DNA from: Armatimonadota bacterium
GTDB taxonomy: Bacteria > Armatimonadota > UBA10988 > DTZQ01
Length of the DNA stretch: 7,966 nt
Reading direction: 5' to 3'
NCBI GenBank assembly: GCA_012961305.1
Contig: DTZQ01000302.1
Coordinates: forward strand, 1-7,966
Part shown: in pieces, positions 1 through 5,949 of the stretch
Numbering within the stretch: position 1 is the stretch's first letter
Layout: every line of letters starts with the position of its first letter
Made by a program: the position numbers and the translations under genes
The notes under the pieces: generated by a model
The model's input: the letters and a program-made list of their open reading frames with translations, nothing else
Told to the model about the DNA's origin: nothing
Database searches by the model: none

Positions 1-636
1 CAGTTCGATGTTGGGATGCTGGCCCACGGCGACCATTTTGGGGGTGAGGATGCAAGCGGCACAGTCCAAGGTAGGGAAGGTCTTGTCAAACTTAGCCATC
101 TGACCTCCGATAGAGGGTTCCCGCTCGACCAGATAGACCTTCTTGCCCGCCTCGGCAATTTGCAGGGCCGCTTCAATTCCCGCGATGCCTCCGCCCACGA
201 TGAGGGTGTTGGGATTGACCGGAACCTCCTTTATCTCCAGGGGCTCGTGATAAGCGACCCTCCTCACCGCCGCGGCGATTAAACGTTTGGCCTTCTCCGT
301 GGCCCGGCCGTGGTCTTCCGTCACCCAGGAGCAGTGCTCCCGGATGTTAGCCATCTGGAGGTAGTAGGGGTTTAAACCGCCCAACATAATCGCCCGGCGG
401 AAGGTTAACTCATGCATCAGCGGGGAGCAGGAAGCCACGACCACTCGGTTCAACCCGTTTTCCAGGATGTCGTTGCGGATGAGTTGTTGCCCTGGGTCCG
501 AGCACATGAACCGGTAGTCCCGGGCGACTTCGACCCCTTCCAATTGGGAGGCGAATTCCACCACCGCGGGCACATCCACTACCCCGGCGATGTTAACTCC
601 ACAGTGGCAAACATAGACCCCAATCTTGACTGCCAT
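1..636 (-). CDS. hdrA: HdrA-like heterodisulfide reductase subunit A, N-terminal 212 residues (runs off the left edge)
   Basis: This is the flavin- and iron-sulfur-containing subunit of a heterodisulfide-reductase-like complex; in characterised systems HdrA carries the FAD that bifurcates electrons. The frame stays open from the ATG at 636 to the edge, so only the N-terminal part is present. The N-terminus has the HdrA-typical VCHCG (Cys10, Cys12), with further cysteines at 45, 70 and 102. A Rossmann FAD motif follows (LIVGGGIAGIEAA, about 145-157). DCAACILTPKM (Cys192, Cys195) matches the family's conserved cysteine segment. The start is fixed by GGAGGAGG at 643-650, six bases before the ATG. 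It follows hdrC and hdrB in the same direction, so it is probably in the same transcript, although 285 bases of odd sequence separate it from hdrB. Family assignment is firm; the physiological partner (hydrogenase, formate dehydrogenase, MetF or a Flox-type module) cannot be seen here. Confidence 0.95.
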   Translation of the reverse strand, partial: MAVKIGVYVCHCGVNIAGVVDVPAVVEFASQLEGVEVARDYRFMCSDPGQQLIRNDILENGLNRVVVASCSPLMHELTFRRAIMLGGLNPYYLQMANIREHCSWVTEDHGRATEKAKRLIAAAVRRVAYHEPLEIKEVPVNPNTLIVGGGIAGIEAALQIAEAGKKVYLVEREPSIGGQMAKFDKTFPTLDCAACILTPKMVAVGQHPNIEL

Positions 637-642
637 TGGTGG

Positions 643-650
643 CCTCCTCC
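643..650 (-). promoter_or_regulatory. Strong ribosome binding site for hdrA
   Basis: GGAGGAGG on the minus strand lies six bases before the hdrA ATG. It gives hdrA its own strong translation start, which fits the loss of direct translational coupling to hdrB. Confidence 0.85.
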
Positions 651-660
651 AAAGCCAGTC

Positions 661-764
661 AGCGTTCAGCTCTTAGCAATCGGCATAGTTCAGGATGCGT
701 GATACCTGGTGCGTAATACGTGATGTCAACCTCCTGCATCCTGCACATCTGAATGCTGAACGCT
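661..764. repeat. Cluster of nested inverted and tandem short repeats before hdrA
   Basis: This part of the hdrB-hdrA gap is made of repeated short words. AGCGTTCAGC at 661-670 is the exact reverse complement of GCTGAACGCT at 755-764. Inside it, CAGGATGC at 691-698 is the reverse complement of GCATCCTG at 736-743. TGCGTGATAC (696-705) and TGCGTAATAC (710-719) are copies 14 bases apart with one mismatch, and TCCTGCA is tandemly duplicated at 732-745. The two inverted repeats are nearly co-centred (about 713 and 717), so the segment could fold as a stem with side repeats. No convincing coding frame covers it. It may be a small dispersed repeat, a remnant of an insertion, or an mRNA structure tuning hdrA; the sequence alone does not decide. 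Confidence 0.6.
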
Positions 765-838
765 TGCGGGTTTTCCGACCCAACGACGCCACTTGCTTCG
801 TTGCGTGGCTTACTCTGATAACGGGGAAGGGACAGACC

Positions 839-925
839 TTAATTTTTAAGCCCCAGAAACGCTTCAATAGACCTGACAATGCTGGGGCCATCGTCCACGA
901 CGAGAATTTTAGGCTGCTCCCTCAT
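839..925 (-). pseudogene. Truncated response-regulator receiver (28 codons) between hdrB and hdrA
   Basis: The ATG at 923-925 overlaps the hdrB stop codon as ATGA. It opens a 28-codon frame beginning MREQPKILVVDDGPSIVRSI and stopping at TAA after LGLKN. KILVVDD followed by an amphipathic helix is the beta1-alpha1 start of a receiver domain: hydrophobic strand, acidic Asp pair, helix. The usual receiver is about 120 residues, so the phosphoacceptor Asp, Thr/Ser and Lys are all missing. None of the downstream frames restores recognisable receiver sequence before hdrA. I read it as the 5' remnant of a response-regulator gene that was part of the hdr operon. The start context looks intact, so a short peptide could still be made by coupled translation. 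A genuine small ORF is possible but less likely. Confidence 0.7.
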
Positions 926-1812
926 TTTTCATCTTCAGAAGAACCTGGCAGATATTTGGCGAGGAGGTGCTGGGCCGGCACGATGCTTTTGTCCAGGCCC
1001 AACTGTGGGGCAGGTAGGCCCAAGGCAACCCCCAGTAATTGGGTGAAAAAGAGAACCGGTATCTCCAACGGGGCGCCGAACTGGCGGCTGATTTTCCCTT
1101 GATAGGAGTCCAAGTTGACGTAACATAGGGGGCAGGTAGTAACCAAGCATTCCGCTCCCTCTGCCGCCGCACATTGCAGCAGGTTTTTCACTAATTTGAG
1201 GGCTATCTCCTCGTTAGTAGTCATCAGCATTCCCCCGCAGCATTTGGTTTTGAGGGCATAGGGGACTATCTCTGCGTCCAGGGAGGCAAAAAGAGTGTCC
1301 AGACTGGTGGGAAAATCGGGGTCATCGAAAGCACTGTAGGGACGGGTGATTTGACAGCCATAGTAGGGAGCCACCTTCAAGCCTTGCAATGACCCTTGAG
1401 CCCGTTCAGCAATGGCTTCTGGGCCGATATCATTGACCAAGACCTCTAACAGGTGGCGCACCTGTACAGTGCCGTGGTACTCCAGACCAGCGGCCGCCAG
1501 GGCGGTTCCGATGCGGTTCCGTAAGTTTCCATTTTCGGCCAGGTAGCGGTTGGTTTTGTTCAAGACCGTGTAACAGGCACTGCAAACGGTCACCAAATCC
1601 CAACCAGCCCGCTCAGCCAAGGCCAGATTTCGGGCGGCCAAGGCGAAGGAACGCAGTTCCCGTACTGACATGTAGGCCGTTGCTCCGCAGCAGTTCCAAT
1701 CCTCCAGTTCCACCAACTCTATCTCCAAGGCCTGGCAGACAGCGCGAGTGGACTGGTTATATTGCACGCTGCTGGCCTCCAGCGCACAACCGGGATAGAA
1801 AGAATAGGTCAT
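922..1812 (-). CDS. hdrB: HdrB-like heterodisulfide reductase subunit B (two CCG domains)
   Basis: This 296-residue protein is the catalytic subunit type of heterodisulfide-reductase-like complexes, where each CCG domain can bind a non-cubane [4Fe-4S] cluster that acts on a disulfide or similar acceptor. Both motifs are complete. Motif one has Cys9, Cys41-Cys42, Cys77 and Cys80 (C-X31-CC-X34-CXXC). Motif two has Cys153, Cys191-Cys192, Cys227 and Cys230 (C-X37-CC-X34-CXXC). Length is normal for HdrB, and no membrane segment is visible. Its ATG overlaps the hdrC stop (ATGA at 1809-1812), with a GGAGG-rich binding site inside the end of hdrC, so the two are translationally coupled. Its own stop overlaps the start of the truncated receiver at 839-925. 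In bacteria the natural disulfide substrate is often unknown, so heterodisulfide reduction itself should not be assumed. Confidence 0.95.
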   Translation of the reverse strand: MTYSFYPGCALEASSVQYNQSTRAVCQALEIELVELEDWNCCGATAYMSVRELRSFALAARNLALAERAGWDLVTVCSACYTVLNKTNRYLAENGNLRNRIGTALAAAGLEYHGTVQVRHLLEVLVNDIGPEAIAERAQGSLQGLKVAPYYGCQITRPYSAFDDPDFPTSLDTLFASLDAEIVPYALKTKCCGGMLMTTNEEIALKLVKNLLQCAAAEGAECLVTTCPLCYVNLDSYQGKISRQFGAPLEIPVLFFTQLLGVALGLPAPQLGLDKSIVPAQHLLAKYLPGSSEDEK

Positions 1813-2402
1813 GTTTCTACCCCCTCCTCGTAGTTCTTTTCAATGTGGTGCAGGATTTGCTTTAACTCCTGCTGTCCCTTAATGCGCTGGGCTCTGGCGC
1901 GGAGACGCCCTCGCCGCCACATTTTCAGCGCCAAGGGGAGCATTTTGAACATCCCCCGCCAGTCCGCTTTGAGGAAGTAGCGGGTGAGCAGTTCTCCTTC
2001 CGGATTGCGGCCGTACTTATCCACCATCCGGACGAAGATGGTGGAAAGGAAGGGGGTTTTAACTCCGGGTGGGTAGATGCCGTATTTAATGCCCAACCGC
2101 TTCAGTTCGTACATGATGTCGGTCAATTTGATACCCGCCGGGCAGCGCACCGTGCAACTGTAGCAGGAAGCGCACAGCCATACGGTATTGCTGCGCAAGA
2201 CCCGGTCCAAGAGGCCAGCCCGAAAGGCGGCGATGATTTCCCGGGGAGTGTAATCCATGGCTTCGCTGGTGGGACAAGAACCACCACAAGTACCGCACTG
2301 AAGGCATTGCTTGATTTTCTCTCCCCCAGGAAGAAGGCAGATATTTTGCAGGAAAATTTCCGCCAGTTGAGGTTCAATGAGCCGGGGTTTTGCTGCTGCC
2401 AT
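1809..2402 (-). CDS. hdrC: HdrC-like heterodisulfide reductase subunit C (two [4Fe-4S] clusters)
   Basis: HdrC is the small ferredoxin-like subunit that passes electrons between HdrA and HdrB. Two complete cluster motifs are present, numbered from the start chosen here: CLQCGTCGGSCP (Cys33, 36, 39, 43) and CASCYSCTVRCP (Cys77, 80, 83, 87). The C-terminal half is basic and helical without cysteines, as usual. I place the start at 2402 (MAAAKPRLIEPQ, 197 residues) because GGGAGG lies 8 bases upstream. An in-frame ATG at 2444 would add 14 residues but has only a poor binding site. It is the first gene of the hdr group, after a 211-base gap holding a likely promoter, and is coupled to hdrB by an ATGA overlap. 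The subunit order C-B-A is common for bacterial hdr operons. Confidence 0.93.
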   Translation of the reverse strand: MAAAKPRLIEPQLAEIFLQNICLLPGGEKIKQCLQCGTCGGSCPTSEAMDYTPREIIAAFRAGLLDRVLRSNTVWLCASCYSCTVRCPAGIKLTDIMYELKRLGIKYGIYPPGVKTPFLSTIFVRMVDKYGRNPEGELLTRYFLKADWRGMFKMLPLALKMWRRGRLRARAQRIKGQQELKQILHHIEKNYEEGVET

Positions 2403-2527
2403 CGAGGTGTCCTCCCATTGTTCCCTCACAAACTTTCGGTCCATCCGTTCAGAGAGACCTTCTCTTTCCCTTCGAGCTCACCCGCCAACCCGCTATTCCC
2501 TTGGTCCAGAGCGCGTCTTCAGGTGAC

Positions 2528-2577
2528 ATTATAAGTATAACACGCTATTCTAACCCCTGTGTAGAGTAAAATTACTC
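2528..2577 (-). promoter_or_regulatory. Likely hdrCBA promoter: -10 box without a visible -35, with an upstream inverted repeat
   Basis: On the minus strand TATAAT lies at 2528-2533, with TATACT directly upstream at 2534-2539. Seventeen bases upstream of either box there is no sequence close to TTGACA. A 6-2-6 inverted repeat (GAGTAA-aa-TTACTC) lies at 2564-2577, with its centre roughly 48 bases upstream of the start expected from the TATAAT box. That is a usual position for an activator site. A promoter with a good -10, no -35 and a dyad at this distance suggests activation by a dimeric regulator, for which the NarL-like protein encoded next door is the obvious candidate. The leader to hdrC would be about 120 bases. 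No transcript data are available, so the promoter is inferred. Confidence 0.5.
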
Positions 2578-2582
2578 AATTT

Positions 2583-2611
2583 GGGGGAAATGATGGGGAA
2601 TTTTTTCCCCC
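2583..2611 (-). terminator. Possible hairpin after the NarL-like regulator gene
   Basis: Directly after the regulator stop, TTCCCCC at 2605-2611 can pair with either GGGGAA at 2595-2600 (loop of 4) or GGGGGAA at 2583-2589 (seven pairs, longer loop). The two stems exclude each other. There is no clear T-run downstream on the minus strand, so an intrinsic terminator is doubtful. The hairpin could instead be a weak attenuating or processing structure between the regulatory genes and hdrC. Confidence 0.3.
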
Positions 2612-2613
2612 TG

Positions 2614-3210
2614 TCAGACTATTTTCCGGCGGAAACTGAGACTAACTATTTCGGCTCGGGTGGAGGCATTTAGTTTACGCATGATGCGGTAGACGTGGTT
2701 GTTGACCGTGCGGACACTAATGCCGAGTCGTTCGGCAATGGCTTTATCAGTAAGACCCTCCCGCAGTCCCAGGAGGACCTTCTTTTCCTGTTCGGAAAGA
2801 GGTTCCCCCTTTTCCCTCGAGAGCAATGGTCGCCCATACTCCTTCCGGCCCAACAAGCGGGCCAGTTCCCGGGCCAACTCGCCGATGTTGAAGGGTTTGG
2901 CCAAATAGCCGGAGGCTCCCAGCCGCAGGTGTTCCACACAGGATTCCAGTGAACCAAAAGCTGTGAGCATGAGTACGGGCACTTCAGGAGCGATTTCGTG
3001 GCGAATCTTTTTCAACACCTCTGTTCCATCCATGCCTGGCAGGAACCAATCTAAAATGACCGCATCAAAGGAACGGGTTTTTAGAATTTGAAGGGCTTGC
3101 TCCCCCCGACTAATGGTCATAACTTCATAGCCATAAGCAGGCAAGCCCTCGGCACAGGCTAAAAGGATGTCGGCATCATCATCCACTACAAGGATGCGGG
3201 GTCTAATCAT
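2614..3210 (-). CDS. NarL/LuxR-type response regulator (receiver plus HTH)
   Basis: This 198-residue DNA-binding response regulator should alter transcription after phosphorylation by a partner kinase. The receiver spans about residues 4-120: acidic pocket Asp10-12, phosphoacceptor Asp54 (VILDWFLPGMDG), Thr83 and Lys105 (AKPF), so all key residues are present. A LuxR-type helix-turn-helix follows at about 136-195 (LSEQEKKVLLGLREGLTDKA, then AERLGISVRTVNNHVYRI), with the typical C-terminal four-helix pattern. Length is normal for the NarL family. GGAGG at 3219-3223 is 8 bases before the ATG and fixes the start. It lies 70 bases downstream of the histidine kinase gene in the same direction, which makes that kinase its likely partner. 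The hdrC promoter region, with an inverted repeat, comes immediately after it, so hdrCBA is the nearest candidate target; this is inference from position. Confidence 0.93.
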   Translation of the reverse strand: MIRPRILVVDDDADILLACAEGLPAYGYEVMTISRGEQALQILKTRSFDAVILDWFLPGMDGTEVLKKIRHEIAPEVPVLMLTAFGSLESCVEHLRLGASGYLAKPFNIGELARELARLLGRKEYGRPLLSREKGEPLSEQEKKVLLGLREGLTDKAIAERLGISVRTVNNHVYRIMRKLNASTRAEIVSLSFRRKIV

Positions 3211-3280
3211 GGGCTTATCCTCCTTATGCCAATTCTTCCCCCAGCAAGGTCATTAGATAATGCAGGCCTTTACATTCCCT

Positions 3281-4666
3281 TTACTTGCGTGCCATCCACT
3301 GCGGCAGGGTAAAAGTAAACGTAGTACCTTCCCCTTCGGTGCTCTCTACCTCTATTTCTCCTCCATGGCGCTCCACAATGTATTTTACCAAAGACAAACC
3401 TAAGCCCGTTCCATCGGGCTCAAAGGCTTCCGCGTTGGGGGCCCGATAGAACTCGTCGAAGATATGAGGTAAAGCCTCAGCGGGAATGCCGATGCCGTTA
3501 TCAGTAACTTCCACTTTAATCCATTCTCCTTCCGAGTGGGCTTTTACTTCTATGCAGCCCCCTGGAGGAGTGTACTTGATAGCATTGGTCAATAAGTTGA
3601 TGAAAGCCTGTTCGATATGGTCCTTATCGCCGTTGATGAGGGGCAAATTGGTAGGCACCCGAATTTGCAAGGCGATGTTTTTGTCCTCCGCCCGCAGCCG
3701 CATATCTTCAATTGCAGCCCAGAGAATTTCCGCCAACTCTACCGGTTCCAAACGCAATTCCTTGGCCGCTTTGATGCGAGATAAATCTAACAAATCCCGG
3801 GCCAGATGCAGCAGTTCGTAAATGCGCCGTTCTGCCCGCTGAAGGAAGTATCTGGTCTTCTCCTCTAACGGACCGGTAACGCCATCTAAGACCACACTAA
3901 GCAAACTCTGAGCCGCTGCCGCCGGCGACTTGAGGTTATGGGAAACTAACAATACATATTCGGACTTCAGCCTATCCTGCTCCCGCAAATTCTCATTAGC
4001 CTCCTCTAACTGTTCCTTCAACGCCGCCAGTTCTTCTTCCCGCCTCCGTAAAGTAGCGGTGATTTCTGTGGTGAGATAAACCGTGATGTACATGGTGGTA
4101 GCGAAAACAGTCAACATTCCGAGTAAGTACTTGGGTTGATTGTAAAGGTCTGCCGTGGGAGACAGGAATCCCGCCGGGAGGAATCCCTGCAAGTGGACAT
4201 GGGGGATTATCCGGGCATATTCCAAACCTCCCATCATCCCGACCAAACCAGTGGCTAAAGTAGCATGGACGTAACTTGCCCGCCGGGAAAGGAGGATGCT
4301 GGCGATAATCATGTGAAAGACAAAGTAGAAGATGAAGGGATTTTCCACCCCACCGGAAAAGTGGATGAGCGCGGCTAAGGCCAACCAGTCCAGGCCAATT
4401 TGCAGATTGACAAACCAACCTACCCACCTTGCCGAACTGTCCGTGGATTCCCTTTTAAGCCGGGGCAGAACCCACCACAGCAAACCATTGTAACCCACAA
4501 TGGCCAAAGCAATAAGACAGATGGGCAAAAACGGGAAGCGAATATGTAGCATTTCCGTGGTTACCAGAGCAGTAACCAACACTCCTCCCGCTGCTATCCA
4601 CCGCAGACTCATTAACCACTGGATTCGCTCCAGCAGCGTCAATTCTATGGGGATTTGTGTCCGCAT
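3281..4666 (-). CDS. Membrane sensor histidine kinase with a RegB-like GGXXNPF motif
   Basis: The protein has 461 residues. Six hydrophobic segments at about 18-42, 46-68, 82-102, 110-128, 131-152 and 180-203 form a membrane sensor with no large extracellular domain. A charged helical linker, probably coiled coil, follows (204-236). The DHp domain has the H-box VSHNLKSP (phosphorylated His243). The ATPase domain has the N-box (NLLTNAIKYTPPGG, about 357-370), DNGIGIP (389-395), FDEFYR and GTGLGLSLVKYI. GGVENPF at 105-111, between segments three and four, matches the heptapeptide GGXXNPF linked to quinone binding in RegB/PrrB, which also has six membrane segments. The kinase domain is not especially RegB-like, and the only cysteines are Cys50 and Cys371, so RegB's redox-active linker cysteine is missing. 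It sits 7 bases after a stand-alone receiver gene and 70 before a NarL-type regulator. Kinase function is sure; quinone sensing is inferred. Confidence 0.92.
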   Translation of the reverse strand: MRTQIPIELTLLERIQWLMSLRWIAAGGVLVTALVTTEMLHIRFPFLPICLIALAIVGYNGLLWWVLPRLKRESTDSSARWVGWFVNLQIGLDWLALAALIHFSGGVENPFIFYFVFHMIIASILLSRRASYVHATLATGLVGMMGGLEYARIIPHVHLQGFLPAGFLSPTADLYNQPKYLLGMLTVFATTMYITVYLTTEITATLRRREEELAALKEQLEEANENLREQDRLKSEYVLLVSHNLKSPAAAAQSLLSVVLDGVTGPLEEKTRYFLQRAERRIYELLHLARDLLDLSRIKAAKELRLEPVELAEILWAAIEDMRLRAEDKNIALQIRVPTNLPLINGDKDHIEQAFINLLTNAIKYTPPGGCIEVKAHSEGEWIKVEVTDNGIGIPAEALPHIFDEFYRAPNAEAFEPDGTGLGLSLVKYIVERHGGEIEVESTEGEGTTFTFTLPQWMARK

Positions 4667-4673
4667 CCCACCT

Positions 4674-5090
4674 TTACCCTCTATCAGTCCGCCGCAAAAG
4701 TTGCTCCACCCGTTTCAGCAGTTCCTCCGGGCGAATAGGTTTCTCCAGGAACTCCTCCACGGGTAGGTACTCCCCATCGGGGGTGAAACGGAAGAAAGTC
4801 GTTTGATGAATCGCCGTAAGCATCAAAATAGGAATATGGGCATAGGCCCCATATTCCGACTGGGGGTCGGGGTTCTTCAAACGGTGCGCAATCTCAAATC
4901 CCTTGGTCGTTTTCTCCAGCATAACGTCCAAAATAATCAGGTCTGGGTTTTCCTCCTTGACCTTCTGCAATCCCTCCTCACCCGTGACCGCGGTGACTAC
5001 CTGGTAGGATTTAGATTCCAAAATGGTCTTTATGACCTCCGTAAAATCCAGGTCATCTTCCACCACCAAAATCTTCAACGATTTTGCCAT
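4674..5090 (-). CDS. Stand-alone receiver-domain response regulator
   Basis: This 138-residue protein consists of one receiver domain with no output domain. It has the acidic pocket Glu11-Asp12-Asp13, phosphoacceptor Asp55 (LIILDVMLEK), Thr92 and Lys117 (LEKPI), so it should be phosphorylatable. Two loops are longer than in the neighbouring regulator: Asp55 to Thr92 is 37 residues against 29, and Thr92 to Lys117 is 25 against 22, the latter containing TPDGEYLPVEEF. The binding site is weak (AAAGGGG about 12 bases upstream). It starts 28 bases after larE and ends 7 bases before the kinase start. It probably acts by protein contact, as an intermediate in a phosphorelay, or as a phosphate sink for the adjacent kinase. 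A direct enzyme target is possible but not shown. Confidence 0.9.
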   Translation of the reverse strand: MAKSLKILVVEDDLDFTEVIKTILESKSYQVVTAVTGEEGLQKVKEENPDLIILDVMLEKTTKGFEIAHRLKNPDPQSEYGAYAHIPILMLTAIHQTTFFRFTPDGEYLPVEEFLEKPIRPEELLKRVEQLLRRTDRG

Positions 5091-5118
5091 GGCTTTTATT
5101 TTCCCCTTTCTTGGAGGC

Positions 5119-5949
5119 TTAGGGATGCTTCAGCGGCAGGTTGAGCCGCAGAGCCTCATTCATGCTCCCCGAGCGGAAGCCCCTTAGGTCTAAGGTAACG
5201 TACAGAAACCCCAGTTCTCGCAATTTATTTACCACCTGAAGGCGGAATTCCTCCTCCAAAAAGCGGGGCATTTCCTCCGGAAACACCTCAATACGGGCCA
5301 GATGCTCGTGACAACGCACCCTAAACTGCCGGAACCCTTGCTCCCGGAGAAACTGTTCGGCCTCGTCTACCATCCGCAGTTTTTCTGGAGTAAGGGCCTG
5401 GCCATAGGGGAAACGAGAGGCCAAACAGGCAAAAGAAGGCTTGTCCCAGGTGGGCAAACCCCAGCGCCGGGAGAGTTCCCGCACCTCGGCTTTGGTCAAC
5501 CCCATTTCCTCCAAGGGGCTAACTACCCCCCGTTCCCGAGCCGCCTGCATCCCCGGCCGGAAATCCCCCCGGTCGTCCACCGTAGCCCCATAGGCAATAT
5601 GCTTGAAACCCCGCTCCCGGGCAATGGCTTCCAACTCATCGAACAACTCCATCTTGCACAGGTAACACCGATGAGGAGGGTTCTGTACAAACTCCGGGAT
5701 AGTTAGTTCCGCTGAGTCCACGAGGAGGTGTTCAATGCCGATAAGTTGCGCCAATCGTTGGGCTTCCTCCACCTCAGCCTGGGGATACAGCGGCGAACGG
5801 GCGGTGACCGCCAAAGCCTTTTTCCCCAAAGCCTCCTGGGCGGCCTTGGCCAGCAAAGTACTGTCCACCCCCCCAGAAAAGGCAATGACTACACTTTCCA
5901 AAGAGCGCAAATAGGCTAACAGTTGTTCCCATTTCTGCTCCAAACTCAT
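5119..5949 (-). CDS. larE: LarE-family ATP-dependent sacrificial sulfur transferase
   Basis: LarE adenylates and sulfurates a pyridinium dicarboxylate precursor of the nickel-pincer (NPN) cofactor of lactate racemase, using its own cysteine as sulfur donor. The 276-residue length is typical. The PP-loop SGGVDST is at 25-31, the conserved RCYLCK at 94-99, and Cys175 in PSFACLASRFPYG corresponds to the sacrificial Cys176 of Lactobacillus plantarum LarE. The C-terminal signature LYVTLDLRGFRSGSMNE (249-265) is intact. GGAGG lies 5-6 bases before the ATG, and the start overlaps the upstream gene's stop by 4 bases. LarB, LarC and LarA are not in the window. LarE homologues are widespread without LarA, so the cofactor made here may serve another enzyme or be a different sulfurated product. 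Family sure, role open. Confidence 0.92.
   Translation of the reverse strand: MSLEQKWEQLLAYLRSLESVVIAFSGGVDSTLLAKAAQEALGKKALAVTARSPLYPQAEVEEAQRLAQLIGIEHLLVDSAELTIPEFVQNPPHRCYLCKMELFDELEAIARERGFKHIAYGATVDDRGDFRPGMQAARERGVVSPLEEMGLTKAEVRELSRRWGLPTWDKPSFACLASRFPYGQALTPEKLRMVDEAEQFLREQGFRQFRVRCHEHLARIEVFPEEMPRFLEEEFRLQVVNKLRELGFLYVTLDLRGFRSGSMNEALRLNLPLKHP

Noticed and set aside
16..702. Open frames on the plus strand opposite hdrA
   Set aside because: They have no family-like sequence, lie fully or largely opposite a firmly identified hdrA, and reflect its high G+C codon use.
673..891. A 72-codon minus-strand frame in the hdrB-hdrA gap
   Set aside because: It is out of frame with the receiver remnant, is rich in Arg and Cys without any domain pattern, and its end lies in the repeat words. 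It has no convincing ribosome binding site.
2403..2444. Longer start for HdrC at the ATG at 2444
   Set aside because: The ATG at 2402 has GGGAGG at good spacing, while the upstream ATG has only a poor site. The extra 14 residues do not look like the start of HdrC.
2562..2579. A classic NarL 7-2-7 operator before hdrC
   Set aside because: The heptamer-like words TACTCTA and TACTCAA point away from each other with 4 bases between, unlike the classic facing arrangement with 2 bases. It is kept only as a general inverted repeat.
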